DNA from: Microbacterium pygmaeum
Lineage (GTDB): Bacteria; Actinomycetota; Actinomycetes; Actinomycetales; Microbacteriaceae
Length of the DNA: 64,000 nt
NCBI RefSeq assembly: GCF_900100885.1
Contig: NZ_LT629692.1
Location: forward strand, 2,294,001 to 2,358,000
Direction: 5' to 3'
Shown here: one piece after another, positions 15,842 through 24,822 of the stretch
How positions within the stretch are numbered: position 1 is the first letter of the stretch
Layout: each line of letters begins with the position of its first letter
The notes under the pieces: generated by a model
The model's database searches: none
Told to the model about the DNA's origin: nothing
The model's input: only the letters and a program-made list of their open reading frames with translations
Translations under genes and position numbers: made by a program

Positions 15842-17010
15842 CAGTTCCTCCTCGTGAACGCGTCCAGGCGTTCGATCAGTTCTGTCAGGTTGTCCTCGTC
15901 GTGCACGAGGCCGATCCGGATGTTGCCGCGACCGCGCGGGCCGAAGCCGTCGCCGGGAGCGACCGCGACGCGCTCCTCCTCGAGCAGTCGTCGGGCGAAG
16001 GAGAGCGCATCGATGTCATCGCCCGGCACCCGCATCCACACGAAGAACGTGCCCGCGGGCGCCGCGACATCCCACCCGATGGCCCGCAGCCCAGCCACCA
16101 CCAGATTCCGTCGCCGCTGATAGATCCGGACGAGGTCGGCGGCAGCCGTCTGGTCGCCGCTCAGTGCGACGGCGGCGGCCTCCTGCGTGGCGCCGAACAT
16201 CGTGCTGAACGCGTGTGCCTGATATCGCTTCATGGCGGCGATGATCGACGCGTTGCCGGCGGCGAAGCCGAACCGCCAGCCGGCCATGCTGTAGGTCTTG
16301 GAGAGTGTCTGCACCTCGACGGTGCGCTCGAGGCCGGTATCGACGGCGAGTGCGGACAGCGGACGAGCGCCGTCGAAGCCGAGGGACGCGTAGGCGAAGT
16401 CGTGCACGAACGCGGCACCGGTGCGCTCTGTGAAACGCAGCGCCGATTCGAACGTCTCCCGCGCTGCCAGCGCGCCGGTCGGGTTGTTCGGGTAGTTCAG
16501 CAGCAGCAGTCGCGCTGCGGCGAGGTCCTCCAGCGCGGCGAAATCGGGCTGGTAGTCCGGCTCGTGCAGCGGCAGCGGGACGAGGACCGCCCGCGCCAGA
16601 TCCACTGCGGACGTGTACATCGGGTAACCGGGGTCGGGCAGCACGACGTTCGCACCTGGGTCCGCCAACGACAGCACGGCGGACATCAACCCCTCGTGCG
16701 AGCCGTGGAAGATCGCCACTTCGCAGGACGGGTCGATCGCAACGCCGTGATCCTCCCGATACCGCAGGGCGATGGCATCCCGCACCGAAGGTCTGCCGGC
16801 GTACGACGGGTAGCGGTGGTTCAGCGGGTCGGCGACTTCGCGCTGCATCGCCGCCACGATGTGCTCGGGTGTCGGCAGGTCGGGGTTGCCCTTGGACACG
16901 TCGATCATGCGCGGGCCGGGCAAGGCTGAGATGCGGGCGACCTCGCGGTCCATGGCGCCCCAGAAGTTGGGCGGAAGTGCGCTCGTGCGAGCCGACGAGG
17001 AGAATTCCAC
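15841..17010 (-). CDS. PLP-dependent class I/II aminotransferase
   Basis: This 389-residue fold-type I enzyme has the Asn-Pro loop LLLNYPNNPTGALA (about 165), the Asp/Tyr pair HDFAYASLGFDG (about 200) and the PLP lysine in TLSKTYSMAGWRFGF (about 233). The general form resembles LL-DAP-aminotransferase-like, alanine/aspartate and methionine transaminases. Placed between metI and luxS, a role in methionine or homocysteine metabolism (transamination, or a beta-lyase-like reaction) is inferred, not shown. The GTG at 17010 was chosen because GGAGG lies 10 nt upstream; a TTG overlapping the metI stop is the alternative. It lies 5 bp after metI and overlaps luxS. Confidence 0.85.
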   Translation of the reverse strand: MEFSSSARTSALPPNFWGAMDREVARISALPGPRMIDVSKGNPDLPTPEHIVAAMQREVADPLNHRYPSYAGRPSVRDAIALRYREDHGVAIDPSCEVAIFHGSHEGLMSAVLSLADPGANVVLPDPGYPMYTSAVDLARAVLVPLPLHEPDYQPDFAALEDLAAARLLLLNYPNNPTGALAARETFESALRFTERTGAAFVHDFAYASLGFDGARPLSALAVDTGLERTVEVQTLSKTYSMAGWRFGFAAGNASIIAAMKRYQAHAFSTMFGATQEAAAVALSGDQTAAADLVRIYQRRRNLVVAGLRAIGWDVAAPAGTFFVWMRVPGDDIDALSFARRLLEEERVAVAPGDGFGPRGRGNIRIGLVHDEDNLTELIERLDAFTRRN

Positions 17011-17015
17011 GGTGC

Positions 17016-17690
17016 TCAACGCCTCCGATACCGACGCGCGATGCTGTTGCCGATCGTCTGCAGACCCTGCACGAGGACGATGAGGGTGATGCACGTGATG
17101 ACCATGGCGAAGCCGTCGTATCGCTGATACCCGTAGGAGAGTGCGAGGTCGCCGATGCCGCCGGCTCCGACCGTGCCGGCCATGGCGGTGGCATCGATCA
17201 GACCCACCGAGGCGATCGTCAGCGCCAGGATCAGCGAACTGCGCGCCTCGGGCAGCAGGAACCGCCAGAAGATCTGGAACGGCGAAGCGCCCATCGCCCT
17301 GGCCGCCTCCACCACACCGCTGGGCACCTCCAGGAGCGAGTTCTCGACCAGTCGTCCGATATAGGGCGAGATCATGACCGTCAGCGGGACCACGGCCGCC
17401 CAGACGCCGATGCTGGTTCCGACGATGAGCCTCGTGAAGGGGAGGATCGCCACGAGCAGGATGATGAACGGCAGTGAGCGGAAGAGGTTCACGATCACAC
17501 CGAGGATGATGTTGACCGGCCGGTTGGGAAGGACGCCGCCGGGACGGGTGAGGGCCAGGACCGTTCCGATGACGATGCCGAGGATCGACCCGAACAGAAG
17601 AGCGACGCCCAGCATCTGCATCGTCTCGCCGAGCGCCTTGAGGAAGATGTCGGGCGTGATCAGCGTCCACTTGTCGCCGTTGCCGTTCAC
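17016..17690 (-). CDS. metI: Methionine ABC transporter permease MetI
   Basis: The 224-residue permease has about five membrane helices and the MetI-type EAA loop EAARAMGASPFQIFWRFLLP (residues about 130-150). The segments LFRSLPFIILLVAILPFTR and MAGTVGAGGIGDLA are characteristic of MetI. It forms the channel for the MetNIQ importer of L- and D-methionine. The start overlaps the metN stop by 4 bp (ATGA), so stoichiometric coupling is expected. Confidence 0.95.
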   Translation of the reverse strand: MNGNGDKWTLITPDIFLKALGETMQMLGVALLFGSILGIVIGTVLALTRPGGVLPNRPVNIILGVIVNLFRSLPFIILLVAILPFTRLIVGTSIGVWAAVVPLTVMISPYIGRLVENSLLEVPSGVVEAARAMGASPFQIFWRFLLPEARSSLILALTIASVGLIDATAMAGTVGAGGIGDLALSYGYQRYDGFAMVITCITLIVLVQGLQTIGNSIARRYRRR

Positions 17691-18718
17691 GCGGACACCT
17701 CTTCCAGGTGCACGACACGCGCCGCGAGGAAGGCCCGGGCGGTCGCGACCTGCTCAGCGCGGCCGGTGACCTTCACGATCATCTGCCCGATGGTGTGCTC
17801 CTGGATCTCGGTCATGTCGGCGTGGAGCATGTTCACCTGCACGCCGATGTCCGTGATGAGGTCTGACACGAGCGGCTGGACGACCTCCTCATCCAGAAGG
17901 AGGAGCCGCCACAGTCCCTCCCCGCCGATGTGCTCCACCACGCGATCGGGGATGCCCTGCGGCACGACGGTCGAGACGAAGTCGCGTGTGACGCCGGCCT
18001 GCGGTCGGAGGAATGTCTCCAGCACGGTGCCCTGTTCTACGACCTCGCCGTCGGCCATGACGGCGACCTCGTCAGCGAGGTCCTTGATGACATCCATCTC
18101 GTGGGTGACCACGAGGATCGTGGTGCCGTACTCGCGGTTGATGCTGCGCAGCAGCTCGATGATCTGCACGGTCGTGGTGGGATCCAGCGCGCTGGTCGCC
18201 TCGTCGGCCAGCAGGATCCGCGGGTTGCGGGCCAGTGCGCGGGCGATGCCCACGCGCTGCTTCTGACCACCGGAGAGCTCGCCGGGGTGGTTGCCGGCTT
18301 TCGCGCTCAGCCCGACGAAGTCCAGCACCTCATCGGCTCGCTCCCTCGCCTTCGCCTTCGACACCCCGTCGAGCCGGAGCGGCATGGCGACGTTGTCGCG
18401 CACGCTGACGGTCTCGAGGAGATTGAACTGCTGGAAGATCATGCCGGTGTGCTTCTGCGCTGCGCGAAGGGCGCGACCGCCGAGCGAGCCGATGTCCACG
18501 CCGTCGACAACGACGTGGCCCGTCGTGGGCTTCTCCAGCCCGTTGACCATTCGCACGAGCGTCGACTTGCCCGCTCCGCTGTAGCCGATGACGCCGAAGA
18601 TCGTGCCCGGTTCCACCGTCAGCGATACGCCGCGAAGGGCCGCCGTGCCGGCGGCCCTTCCGGTGAAGGTCTTGGAGACGTCGTCGAAGACGACGCCCCC
18701 GGCTTCCGCTGATCTCAC
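17687..18718 (-). CDS. metN: Methionine ABC transporter ATP-binding protein MetN
   Basis: A 343-residue ABC ATPase: Walker A GYSGAGKST (about 44-52), Q-loop FQQFNLL, signature LSGGQKQRVGIARAL (about 148), Walker B ILLADEATSALDP (about 168) and the switch His in VVTHEMDV (about 203). The C-terminal 90 residues form the NIL/ACT-like domain (GQMIVKVTGRAEQVATARAF) that binds methionine and causes trans-inhibition of the transporter. Full length for the family. Both ends overlap neighbours by 4 bp. Confidence 0.96.
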   Translation of the reverse strand: MRSAEAGGVVFDDVSKTFTGRAAGTAALRGVSLTVEPGTIFGVIGYSGAGKSTLVRMVNGLEKPTTGHVVVDGVDIGSLGGRALRAAQKHTGMIFQQFNLLETVSVRDNVAMPLRLDGVSKAKARERADEVLDFVGLSAKAGNHPGELSGGQKQRVGIARALARNPRILLADEATSALDPTTTVQIIELLRSINREYGTTILVVTHEMDVIKDLADEVAVMADGEVVEQGTVLETFLRPQAGVTRDFVSTVVPQGIPDRVVEHIGGEGLWRLLLLDEEVVQPLVSDLITDIGVQVNMLHADMTEIQEHTIGQMIVKVTGRAEQVATARAFLAARVVHLEEVSA

Positions 18719-19572
18719 TCGAACCAGGCGGGGAGGTTGTAACCGCCGTACTGCGGATCGGAGGTGATGTAGTCGATGAACTCCGGCGACTCGTACGCGG
18801 CCTTGATCGCCTGCGCCCAGTCGGTTTCGACGTCCTCCGCGCGGATGGCCACGATGTTCGAGAACTCGATGGGCTGATCCTCTACCGCGAGGGCGTCGTC
18901 GTAGTCCAGGCCGCCGGCGACGATGAAGTTGCCCTGGATCACCGCGTAGTCCACGTCCTGCAGCGCCGGAACCTGCTGCGCGTTCTCGATGGGCGTGATG
19001 TTCAGGTTCTTCGGGTTGTCCGTGATGATCGACAGATCGGCCGTGTTCGGGTCGTCCACGTCGTCGAAGTCGACCCAGCCGATGTCACGCAGCACCAGGA
19101 GCGCCCGGTAGAGGTTGGACGGTGCGTTCGGCACGGTGACCGTCGACCCGTCGGCGACGTCGTCCAGGCTCGAGAGCTTCCCTCCGAACAGCGCCATGTT
19201 CGGTGTGGGGACCTGTACCAGGGCGGCGTTGTCGATGCCTTCCTGTGCGTTGACGAAGTCCATGTAGACCGGGTGCTGCATGATGTTCGCGTCGATCTCG
19301 CCCGTGGAGACGGCGACGTTCACGACGATGCCGTCGGTGAAGTCGACGGTCTCGACGGCGTACCCCTCCTCTTCGAGGACGGGCCGGATCCCGTCCTGGA
19401 ACATCTCCAGGTACGGTCCGGGGTTGAAGCCGATCTTGATGCTGGTCGGCTCCGGCCCGGCACCGTCCTCGGACGCGGCGGGGGAGGCGGTCCCGCCGCC
19501 GCTGCAGGCGGTCAGGATCAGGGCGATCGCGGCGGCGGCGGTGCCCAGGAGGGCCTTTCGGGAAGTGCGCAT
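18715..19572 (-). CDS. metQ: Methionine-binding lipoprotein MetQ (NLPA family)
   Basis: The 285-residue protein begins MRTSRKALLGTAAAA and has the lipobox LTAC, with lipidated Cys near residue 23. It then follows the NlpA/MetQ pattern: IKIGFNPGPYLEMFQDGIRP, NIMQHPVYMDF, VPNAPSNLYRALLVLRDIGW, and NFIVAGGLDYDDAL. It captures methionine at the membrane surface for MetNI. The ATG at 19572 is preceded by GAAGAGGACCC; a longer frame up to 19635 is not needed. It is the first gene of the metQNI-aminotransferase-luxS operon. I saw no S-box-type SAM riboswitch upstream, but a GAAACGT repeat lies in the promoter region. Confidence 0.95.
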   Translation of the reverse strand: MRTSRKALLGTAAAAIALILTACSGGGTASPAASEDGAGPEPTSIKIGFNPGPYLEMFQDGIRPVLEEEGYAVETVDFTDGIVVNVAVSTGEIDANIMQHPVYMDFVNAQEGIDNAALVQVPTPNMALFGGKLSSLDDVADGSTVTVPNAPSNLYRALLVLRDIGWVDFDDVDDPNTADLSIITDNPKNLNITPIENAQQVPALQDVDYAVIQGNFIVAGGLDYDDALAVEDQPIEFSNIVAIRAEDVETDWAQAIKAAYESPEFIDYITSDPQYGGYNLPAWFE

Positions 19573-19650
19573 GGGTCCTCTTCGGGTGCGTGGGTAACAG
19601 GGTGGACGGCGCTCTGCTGCTCGCGCGGACCTCACGCTATCCGCGCGATT

Positions 19651-19667
19651 GAAACGTTCCGAAACGT
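19651..19667. promoter_or_regulatory. Candidate operator of the met-luxS operon
   Basis: GAAACGT is repeated with a 10-bp period (19651-19657 and 19661-19667). The same bases contain the inverted repeat ACGTT-N4-AACGT. It lies about 80 bp before metQ in the region divergent from gnd. Repressor identity is unknown. Confidence 0.4.
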
Positions 19668-19769
19668 GGTGTCACACTCGGCAACAGAGTGGGTCCGAGG
19701 ACGGACTTAGACTGCCCCTGACTGGCCATCCGCATCCGCGGAGGCAGAATCGCGACGTGAGGAGCCGAC

Positions 19770-20825
<1,056 letters not shown>

Positions 20826-20925
20826 GCGGACGCATCGCGATACACCTCACGGCTCGGCCGGTCCAGCCCCCGCCGGCGACCGGTCGCGCGTCGTACGGTC
20901 GGAGCAGCCGATCAAGGAGGACGCC

Positions 20926-21141
20926 ATGTCGAACACCGATCACTCGATTCCCAGCGACGACAACTCTCTCGAAGGCCCCGATATCGAGGTACCCACCGAA
21001 GGTGCGGACGACAACGCGACCGTGAAGGGCGCCGGGCTCGGCCAGGACGGGACCATCCCGGCGGCGCCGGATGGAATCGCCGCGGGCCATACCGGCGAAC
21101 CGTCGAACTTCGAGCCCGAAGAGGACGAGGACGCCGGCTAA
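20926..21141 (+). CDS. Small acidic, probably disordered protein (71 aa)
   Basis: The product (MSNTDHSIPSDDNSLEGPDI at the start, ending in an EPEEDEDAG run) is almost free of hydrophobic residues and very acidic, so it is probably unfolded. A strong AAGGAGGA ribosome site 6-7 nt before the ATG shows it is a real gene. Its stop overlaps the convergent LLM gene by 4 bp. It may be co-transcribed with gnd, 100 bp upstream. No function can be assigned. Confidence 0.7.
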   Translation: MSNTDHSIPSDDNSLEGPDIEVPTEGADDNATVKGAGLGQDGTIPAAPDGIAAGHTGEPSNFEPEEDEDAG

Positions 21142-22166
21142 CCTCTCGTGCTGACCCAGCCGAGCGCCGGGGCGACATACTTCGCGAAGGACTCCACGAC
21201 CCTGAGGTTGAACTCCACCCCGAGCTGACTCGGAATCGTCAGCATGAGCGTGTCCGCGCTGCGGAGCGCCTCGTCCTGCAGCAGCTGCTCCACGAGCACA
21301 TCAGGCGCGGCCGCGTAGGTCTTCCCGAACGTGGACCGGATACCGTCGATGACGCCGATCTGGTCGCCGTCCTGCCGCCCGCCGAAGTACATCTGCTCTT
21401 CAGCGGTCGTGATCGGGAAGATGCTCCGGCTGATGGAGGTGCGCGGCACGCCCTCGTGCCCGGCCGCCCTCCACGCCTGACGGAACGTAGCGATCTGTTG
21501 CGCCTGCAGTTCGTCGAACGGCTGACCGCTGGCCTCGGTGAGCAGTGTGGAGGACATGAGGTTCACTCCGACGGTTCCCGCCCAGGTGGCGGAGTCGCTG
21601 TTGCCGGCACCCCACCAGATCCTGGAGCGCAGACCGGGGGAGTGCGGCTCCACGCGTTGTCCGCCGGTGCCGCCGCCGAAGGGGCTGTGCGCGTCGCGCT
21701 CGGCGAGGGTCTCTCCGTCGATGGCACGCAGGAACAGCTCGAAGTGCTCGCGCGCAAGATCCGCCCCCCGGGAATCCATCGAGCCTGCGTAGCCGAAGGC
21801 CTCGTAGCCGCGGACCACGGTTTCCGGTGAGCCGCGGCTCACGCCCAGCGCAAGCCGGCCGTCGCTGATCAGATCGAGGGCGGCGGCTTCCTCCGCGAGA
21901 TACAGCGGATTCTCGTATCGCATGTCGATGACGCCGGTTCCGACCTCGATCCGCTCTGTTCGGGCGGCGATGGCCGACAGGAGCGGCATCGGCGACGCCT
22001 GCTGGCGGGCGAAGTGGTGCACGCGGAAGTATGTGCCGTTGACGCCGAGGTCGTCCATTCCCTGCGCAAGGTCGATCGCCTGCTTCAGTGAGTCGCCGGC
22101 AGTGAGCTCGCGGCCCCCGCCGAGCGGACCGTAGTGACCGAAGGAGAGCGTTCCGAAGCGTTGCAT
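21138..22166 (-). CDS. LLM-class flavin-dependent oxidoreductase
   Basis: The 342-residue protein matches the bacterial luciferase-like monooxygenase fold: an early FGTLSFGHYGP strand, GVNGTYFRVHHFARQQASPM (about 42-61), the family motif RTERIEVGTGVIDMRYENP, EEAAALDLISDGRLALGVSRGSPE (about 96-119), and WWGAGNSDSATWAG. It should use reduced FMN (or F420) to oxidise a small organic substrate not identifiable here. A frame extends to 22262, but residues before MQRFGTLSF are not family-like, so ATG 22166 was chosen. TACCGT lies 10 nt upstream. It diverges from the arsR-type gene. Confidence 0.85.
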   Translation of the reverse strand: MQRFGTLSFGHYGPLGGGRELTAGDSLKQAIDLAQGMDDLGVNGTYFRVHHFARQQASPMPLLSAIAARTERIEVGTGVIDMRYENPLYLAEEAAALDLISDGRLALGVSRGSPETVVRGYEAFGYAGSMDSRGADLAREHFELFLRAIDGETLAERDAHSPFGGGTGGQRVEPHSPGLRSRIWWGAGNSDSATWAGTVGVNLMSSTLLTEASGQPFDELQAQQIATFRQAWRAAGHEGVPRTSISRSIFPITTAEEQMYFGGRQDGDQIGVIDGIRSTFGKTYAAAPDVLVEQLLQDEALRSADTLMLTIPSQLGVEFNLRVVESFAKYVAPALGWVSTRG

Positions 22167-22234
22167 GATGTCTGCAACGGTAGCGCCGCGGCATCCATTC
22201 CGATGAATACAGCCTGCTGGATTCCACACAGTCA

Positions 22235-22278
22235 TTGCACCTTCTGGTTCACCGATGTACAATGAACCGCATGGTTCA
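22235..22278 (+). promoter_or_regulatory. Promoter with overlapping operator, arsR-type gene
   Basis: TTGCAC (22235-22240), a 17-nt spacer, TACAAT (22258-22263), then 7 nt to ATG at 22271. The inverted repeat GGTTCA-N11-TGAACC (22246-22268) spans the -10, and a third GGTTCA follows at 22273-22278. ArsR proteins commonly bind such sites to repress their own promoter. Confidence 0.65.
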
Positions 22279-22606
22279 CAGTGACGTGCTGGATCGGGCG
22301 TTCTCCGCGTTGGCGGATTCGACCCGTCGGGACATCCTCCGTCGTCTGGGGGAAGGGCCGGCGACGGTCTCCGAGCTCGCCGATCCCGCCGGCATCACCG
22401 TCACCGGCATGGCCAAGCATGTGAAAGTGCTCGAGGATGCCGGGCTCGTCGTCACCGCCAAGGTCGGACGCACACGCGAGTGCCGACTCGGCACCGAACG
22501 ATTGGACGACGCGATGGCGTGGATCAGCTTCTACCAGCGGCTTTGGGAGCGTCGACTCGACGGCCTGGACGCCTATTTCACTCTGCAGAAGGGCAAGACC
22601 TCATGA
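22271..22606 (+). CDS. ArsR-family winged-helix regulator
   Basis: The 111-residue protein begins MVHSDVLDRAFSALADSTRR and has the ArsR/SmtB core: DILRRLGEGPATVSELA, the recognition helix GITVTGMAKHVKVLEDAGL (residues about 43-61), then the wing VVTAKVGRTRECRLG. There are no metal-binding Cys/His clusters, placing it with the YgaV/SRPBCC-partnered group. The start at 22271 rather than 22262 or 22235 is chosen because the -10 TACAAT overlaps the earlier ATG, leaving a leaderless mRNA. It overlaps the SRPBCC gene by 4 bp (ATGA), the usual ArsR-SRPBCC pair. Confidence 0.9.
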   Translation: MVHSDVLDRAFSALADSTRRDILRRLGEGPATVSELADPAGITVTGMAKHVKVLEDAGLVVTAKVGRTRECRLGTERLDDAMAWISFYQRLWERRLDGLDAYFTLQKGKTS

Positions 22607-23079
22607 CCGGCACCACCGCACCCCTGACCCTGCGGATCGAACGGATGCTGCCTGCCGGACCGGAGGACGTGTTCGACGCGTACACCGACGCCGAGAAGCA
22701 GATGATCTGGTTCTCCATCCTGGACGAACGACCGGGAGTGGTGGAGATCGAGGTCGACCTCCGCGTCGGCGGGACGCAGACCGCGATCTGGGGTGCGGAC
22801 CCCGAGCATCTCTTCCGCGAGACTCAGACGTTCCTCGAAATCGATCGTCCGCATCGCCTGGTGACCGAGTCGACGGGCAGCTCACCCGACGGCTTGGTGA
22901 TGACCACCCGCATCGAGATCACCTTCGAAGGGCGCTTCGACGCCGCGGGCGATCCCTCCACCCTCGTCACGGTCGTCCAATCCGGGTTCCCCGTGCCCGA
23001 GGTCCGAGACTTCTTCGTCGGCGAAGTCTGGAACGGCGCCTTCGCGCGCATCGCCGCCTACCTCGAGCGCTCGAGGTAG
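22603..23079 (+). CDS. SRPBCC (START/Bet v1-like, AHSA1-type) protein
   Basis: A 158-residue single-domain protein of the AHSA1/SRPBCC fold: an initial LRIERMLPAGPEDVFDAYTD (residues 9-28), then WFSILDERPGVVEIEVDLRVGG and a closing helix EVRDFFVGEVWNGAFARIAAYLE. Such proteins hold hydrophobic ligands. With an ArsR partner transcribed just before, it is likely controlled by that repressor, perhaps in response to a lipophilic compound. The last codons lie inside a 32-bp palindrome that probably ends transcription. Confidence 0.88.
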   Translation: MTGTTAPLTLRIERMLPAGPEDVFDAYTDAEKQMIWFSILDERPGVVEIEVDLRVGGTQTAIWGADPEHLFRETQTFLEIDRPHRLVTESTGSSPDGLVMTTRIEITFEGRFDAAGDPSTLVTVVQSGFPVPEVRDFFVGEVWNGAFARIAAYLERSR

Positions 23080-23084
23080 GCGGC
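23053..23084. terminator. 32-bp perfect palindrome, two-way terminator between convergent genes
   Basis: Two complementary 16-nt arms, GCCGCCTACCTCGAGC and its reverse complement, abut with no spacer. The structure covers the SRPBCC stop codon and ends 9 bp before the stop of the convergent DUF4349 gene. Confidence 0.75.
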
Positions 23085-23093
23085 AGAGCTCGA

Positions 23094-24224
23094 TCAGTCG
23101 GCGACATCCTCCGAAGCGGTCGAGCCGGCACGATTCGAGCGACGACGTCGGACCAGGCGCACGATGCCCCAGGCCAAGAGTACGACCACGGCCGTCACGC
23201 CGATCCAGGGCAGGAGGAACCCGATCGCGATCACGATGCTGTTCAGGGTGGCGATCAGCCCGTTCCAGCCGGCCGCCAGGCCGTCACCGAAACCTGCCGG
23301 GTCGGCCGTCACGACTTCAGTCGGAGTGGACAGCGAGACCGTCAGCGTGGACATGGCGATCTGCTCGTCGTAGTACTTCAGCTGCTGCTGGTACGACTCG
23401 AGAGTCGCCTGGCGCTCGGCCAGAGCCGATTCCGCGGCGATCAGGTCGGTCAGGTTCGCGGCCTGACCGAGGATCTGGGTCATGCGGTCCACCGAAGCCT
23501 GCGCCGCGTCGACGCGAGCGCGAAGGTCGACCGTCCGCTCGGTCACATCCTGGCGATTGACGGAGGATGCCGTCACCTCGCCGAACCCCGAGAGCTCCTC
23601 GACCAGTGCCGGCAGCTGATCCGCCGGGACGCGCACCGTGACCCATGCTCCCGTGTACGGGGTGGGGTAGGGCATCGTGTCGGTGACCACGCCGGAATCG
23701 ATCGACCCGTCGAGGCCCGGCGTCACCGCACCGGACGCTCCCACGCTCATCGACTCCACAGAGCCCCCGCGCGCCTCGGCGGCATCGCCGATCTCGCGCG
23801 CGGCATCAGCCGTGTTCCCGACCGTGAGCGACGCGGTCGCCGTCGTGATGATGTCTCGCTCACCGGTGGCGATCTTGGCCGTATCGCCCGCGACGCCTCC
23901 AGCGGCCGACTCGGGGAGGGTGTCCAGCTGCACTGCGCTCCCGTCCGTGGCGACCAGCGGCACGGCCGGTGCGACGGCGGACTCGTTCATCGAGGTGCCA
24001 CCGACGAGGGTGCCTACGCTCGGTGCGATGACGGCGGCGACGACCAGAATCGCCGCAGCCGCGCCACCGGTGAGCCACAGGCGTCCGCGACGCGCCCGCC
24101 GAATGGCGCGTTCGCGACCGATCTCGCTGAAGACGGCGTTCTCGATCCGATCGATGCTCTGATCGCTCAGCTCGGGCAGGACGGTGGGCGCCACGGGATC
24201 CCCGGTCGGCTTTGACGTGTTCAT
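23094..24224 (-). CDS. DUF4349 membrane protein, possible anti-sigma factor
   Basis: The 376-residue protein has a short cytoplasmic N-terminus (LSDQSIDRIENAVFSEIGRE, residues 18-37, then an Arg-rich stretch), a membrane helix (LWLTGGAAAAILVVAAVIA, about 48-66), a long outside domain of the DUF4349 type (IITTATASLTVGNTADAARE, TPYTGAWVTVRVPADQLPAL, a coiled coil DAAQASVDRMTQILGQAANL, TLTVSLSTP) and a second helix near the C-terminus (IGFLLPWIGVTAVVVLLAWG) with a basic tail. It is co-transcribed with the ECF sigma gene (4-bp overlap). The position and topology suggest it holds or senses for that sigma factor, though the cytoplasmic part lacks an obvious anti-sigma zinc motif. Confidence 0.82.
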   Translation of the reverse strand: MNTSKPTGDPVAPTVLPELSDQSIDRIENAVFSEIGRERAIRRARRGRLWLTGGAAAAILVVAAVIAPSVGTLVGGTSMNESAVAPAVPLVATDGSAVQLDTLPESAAGGVAGDTAKIATGERDIITTATASLTVGNTADAAREIGDAAEARGGSVESMSVGASGAVTPGLDGSIDSGVVTDTMPYPTPYTGAWVTVRVPADQLPALVEELSGFGEVTASSVNRQDVTERTVDLRARVDAAQASVDRMTQILGQAANLTDLIAAESALAERQATLESYQQQLKYYDEQIAMSTLTVSLSTPTEVVTADPAGFGDGLAAGWNGLIATLNSIVIAIGFLLPWIGVTAVVVLLAWGIVRLVRRRRSNRAGSTASEDVAD

Positions 24225-24787
24225 GTGCTCTCCTCGGCGACGGTCCGCAGGCGCGTGCGGATGCGGGAGAGACGATTGCGGACGACACCGTGTGGAATGC
24301 CGAGCTCATCGGCGGCAGCCTGATAGGCGTACCCTTCCGATGCGCAGAGCCGGAAGATGTCGCGATCCAGCTGGGTGAGCCCGTCGACCTGCGTGAGGAT
24401 CCGGTCAGCGAGTTCGCCGACGATCACCTGCTGTTCGACGTCCACTGCCGCCGGCAGCCGGGCGAGGCGCTCGTCGTCCACCGTCTCGGTGTGCTCGCGG
24501 TCGCGACGCCGGGTGCGCAGACGGTTGGCCGCCTGGAACCGGCAGATGGTCACCAGCCACGGCAGCAGCGACTGGCTCGCCAGCTGGAGGCCGGGAAGCT
24601 TCCGCCACGCGACGAGGAAGGTCTCCTGTGTCACGTCCTCGGCATCGGCGGCACTCCCCAGCAGACCGTGCGCCAGCCAGTACACCGGTCGAACATAGGC
24701 ACGGTAGAGCGCGCGGAACGCGTGCTCGCTCCCGCTCGCGGCCTGCGCCACGAGGGTTGCGTCATTCGTTCCGACCGGCTCGATCAT
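24221..24787 (-). CDS. ECF-type RNA polymerase sigma factor
   Basis: A 188-residue sigma-70 family protein with region 2 (FRALYRAYVRPVYWLAHGLL, AEDVTQETFLVAWRKLPG, residues about 25-66) and region 4 (LTQLDRDIFRLCASEGYAY, AAADELGIPHGVVRNRLSRI, about 135-180), joined by a short linker as in ECF factors. Start at 24787 (MIEPVG) has GGGTGGGGG just before; an ATG at 24799 is an alternative with GACAAT 8 nt upstream. It likely drives genes of its own locus, including perhaps the divergent cluster, where a GGAAG-N18-CGTC element is seen. Confidence 0.9.
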   Translation of the reverse strand: MIEPVGTNDATLVAQAASGSEHAFRALYRAYVRPVYWLAHGLLGSAADAEDVTQETFLVAWRKLPGLQLASQSLLPWLVTICRFQAANRLRTRRRDREHTETVDDERLARLPAAVDVEQQVIVGELADRILTQVDGLTQLDRDIFRLCASEGYAYQAAADELGIPHGVVRNRLSRIRTRLRTVAEEST

Positions 24788-24822
24788 GCCCCCACCCATC
24801 CGGACTCATTGTCTCTCACACT

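Noticed and set aside
17011..17718. Upstream extension of the aminotransferase frame
   Set aside because: The extra residues are the off-frame reading of metI. A GTG with a ribosome site at 17010 gives the normal family length.
19573..19769. SAM riboswitch before metQ
   Set aside because: I looked for S-box and SAM-IV-like conserved cores and stems and found none, so I list only a possible protein operator.
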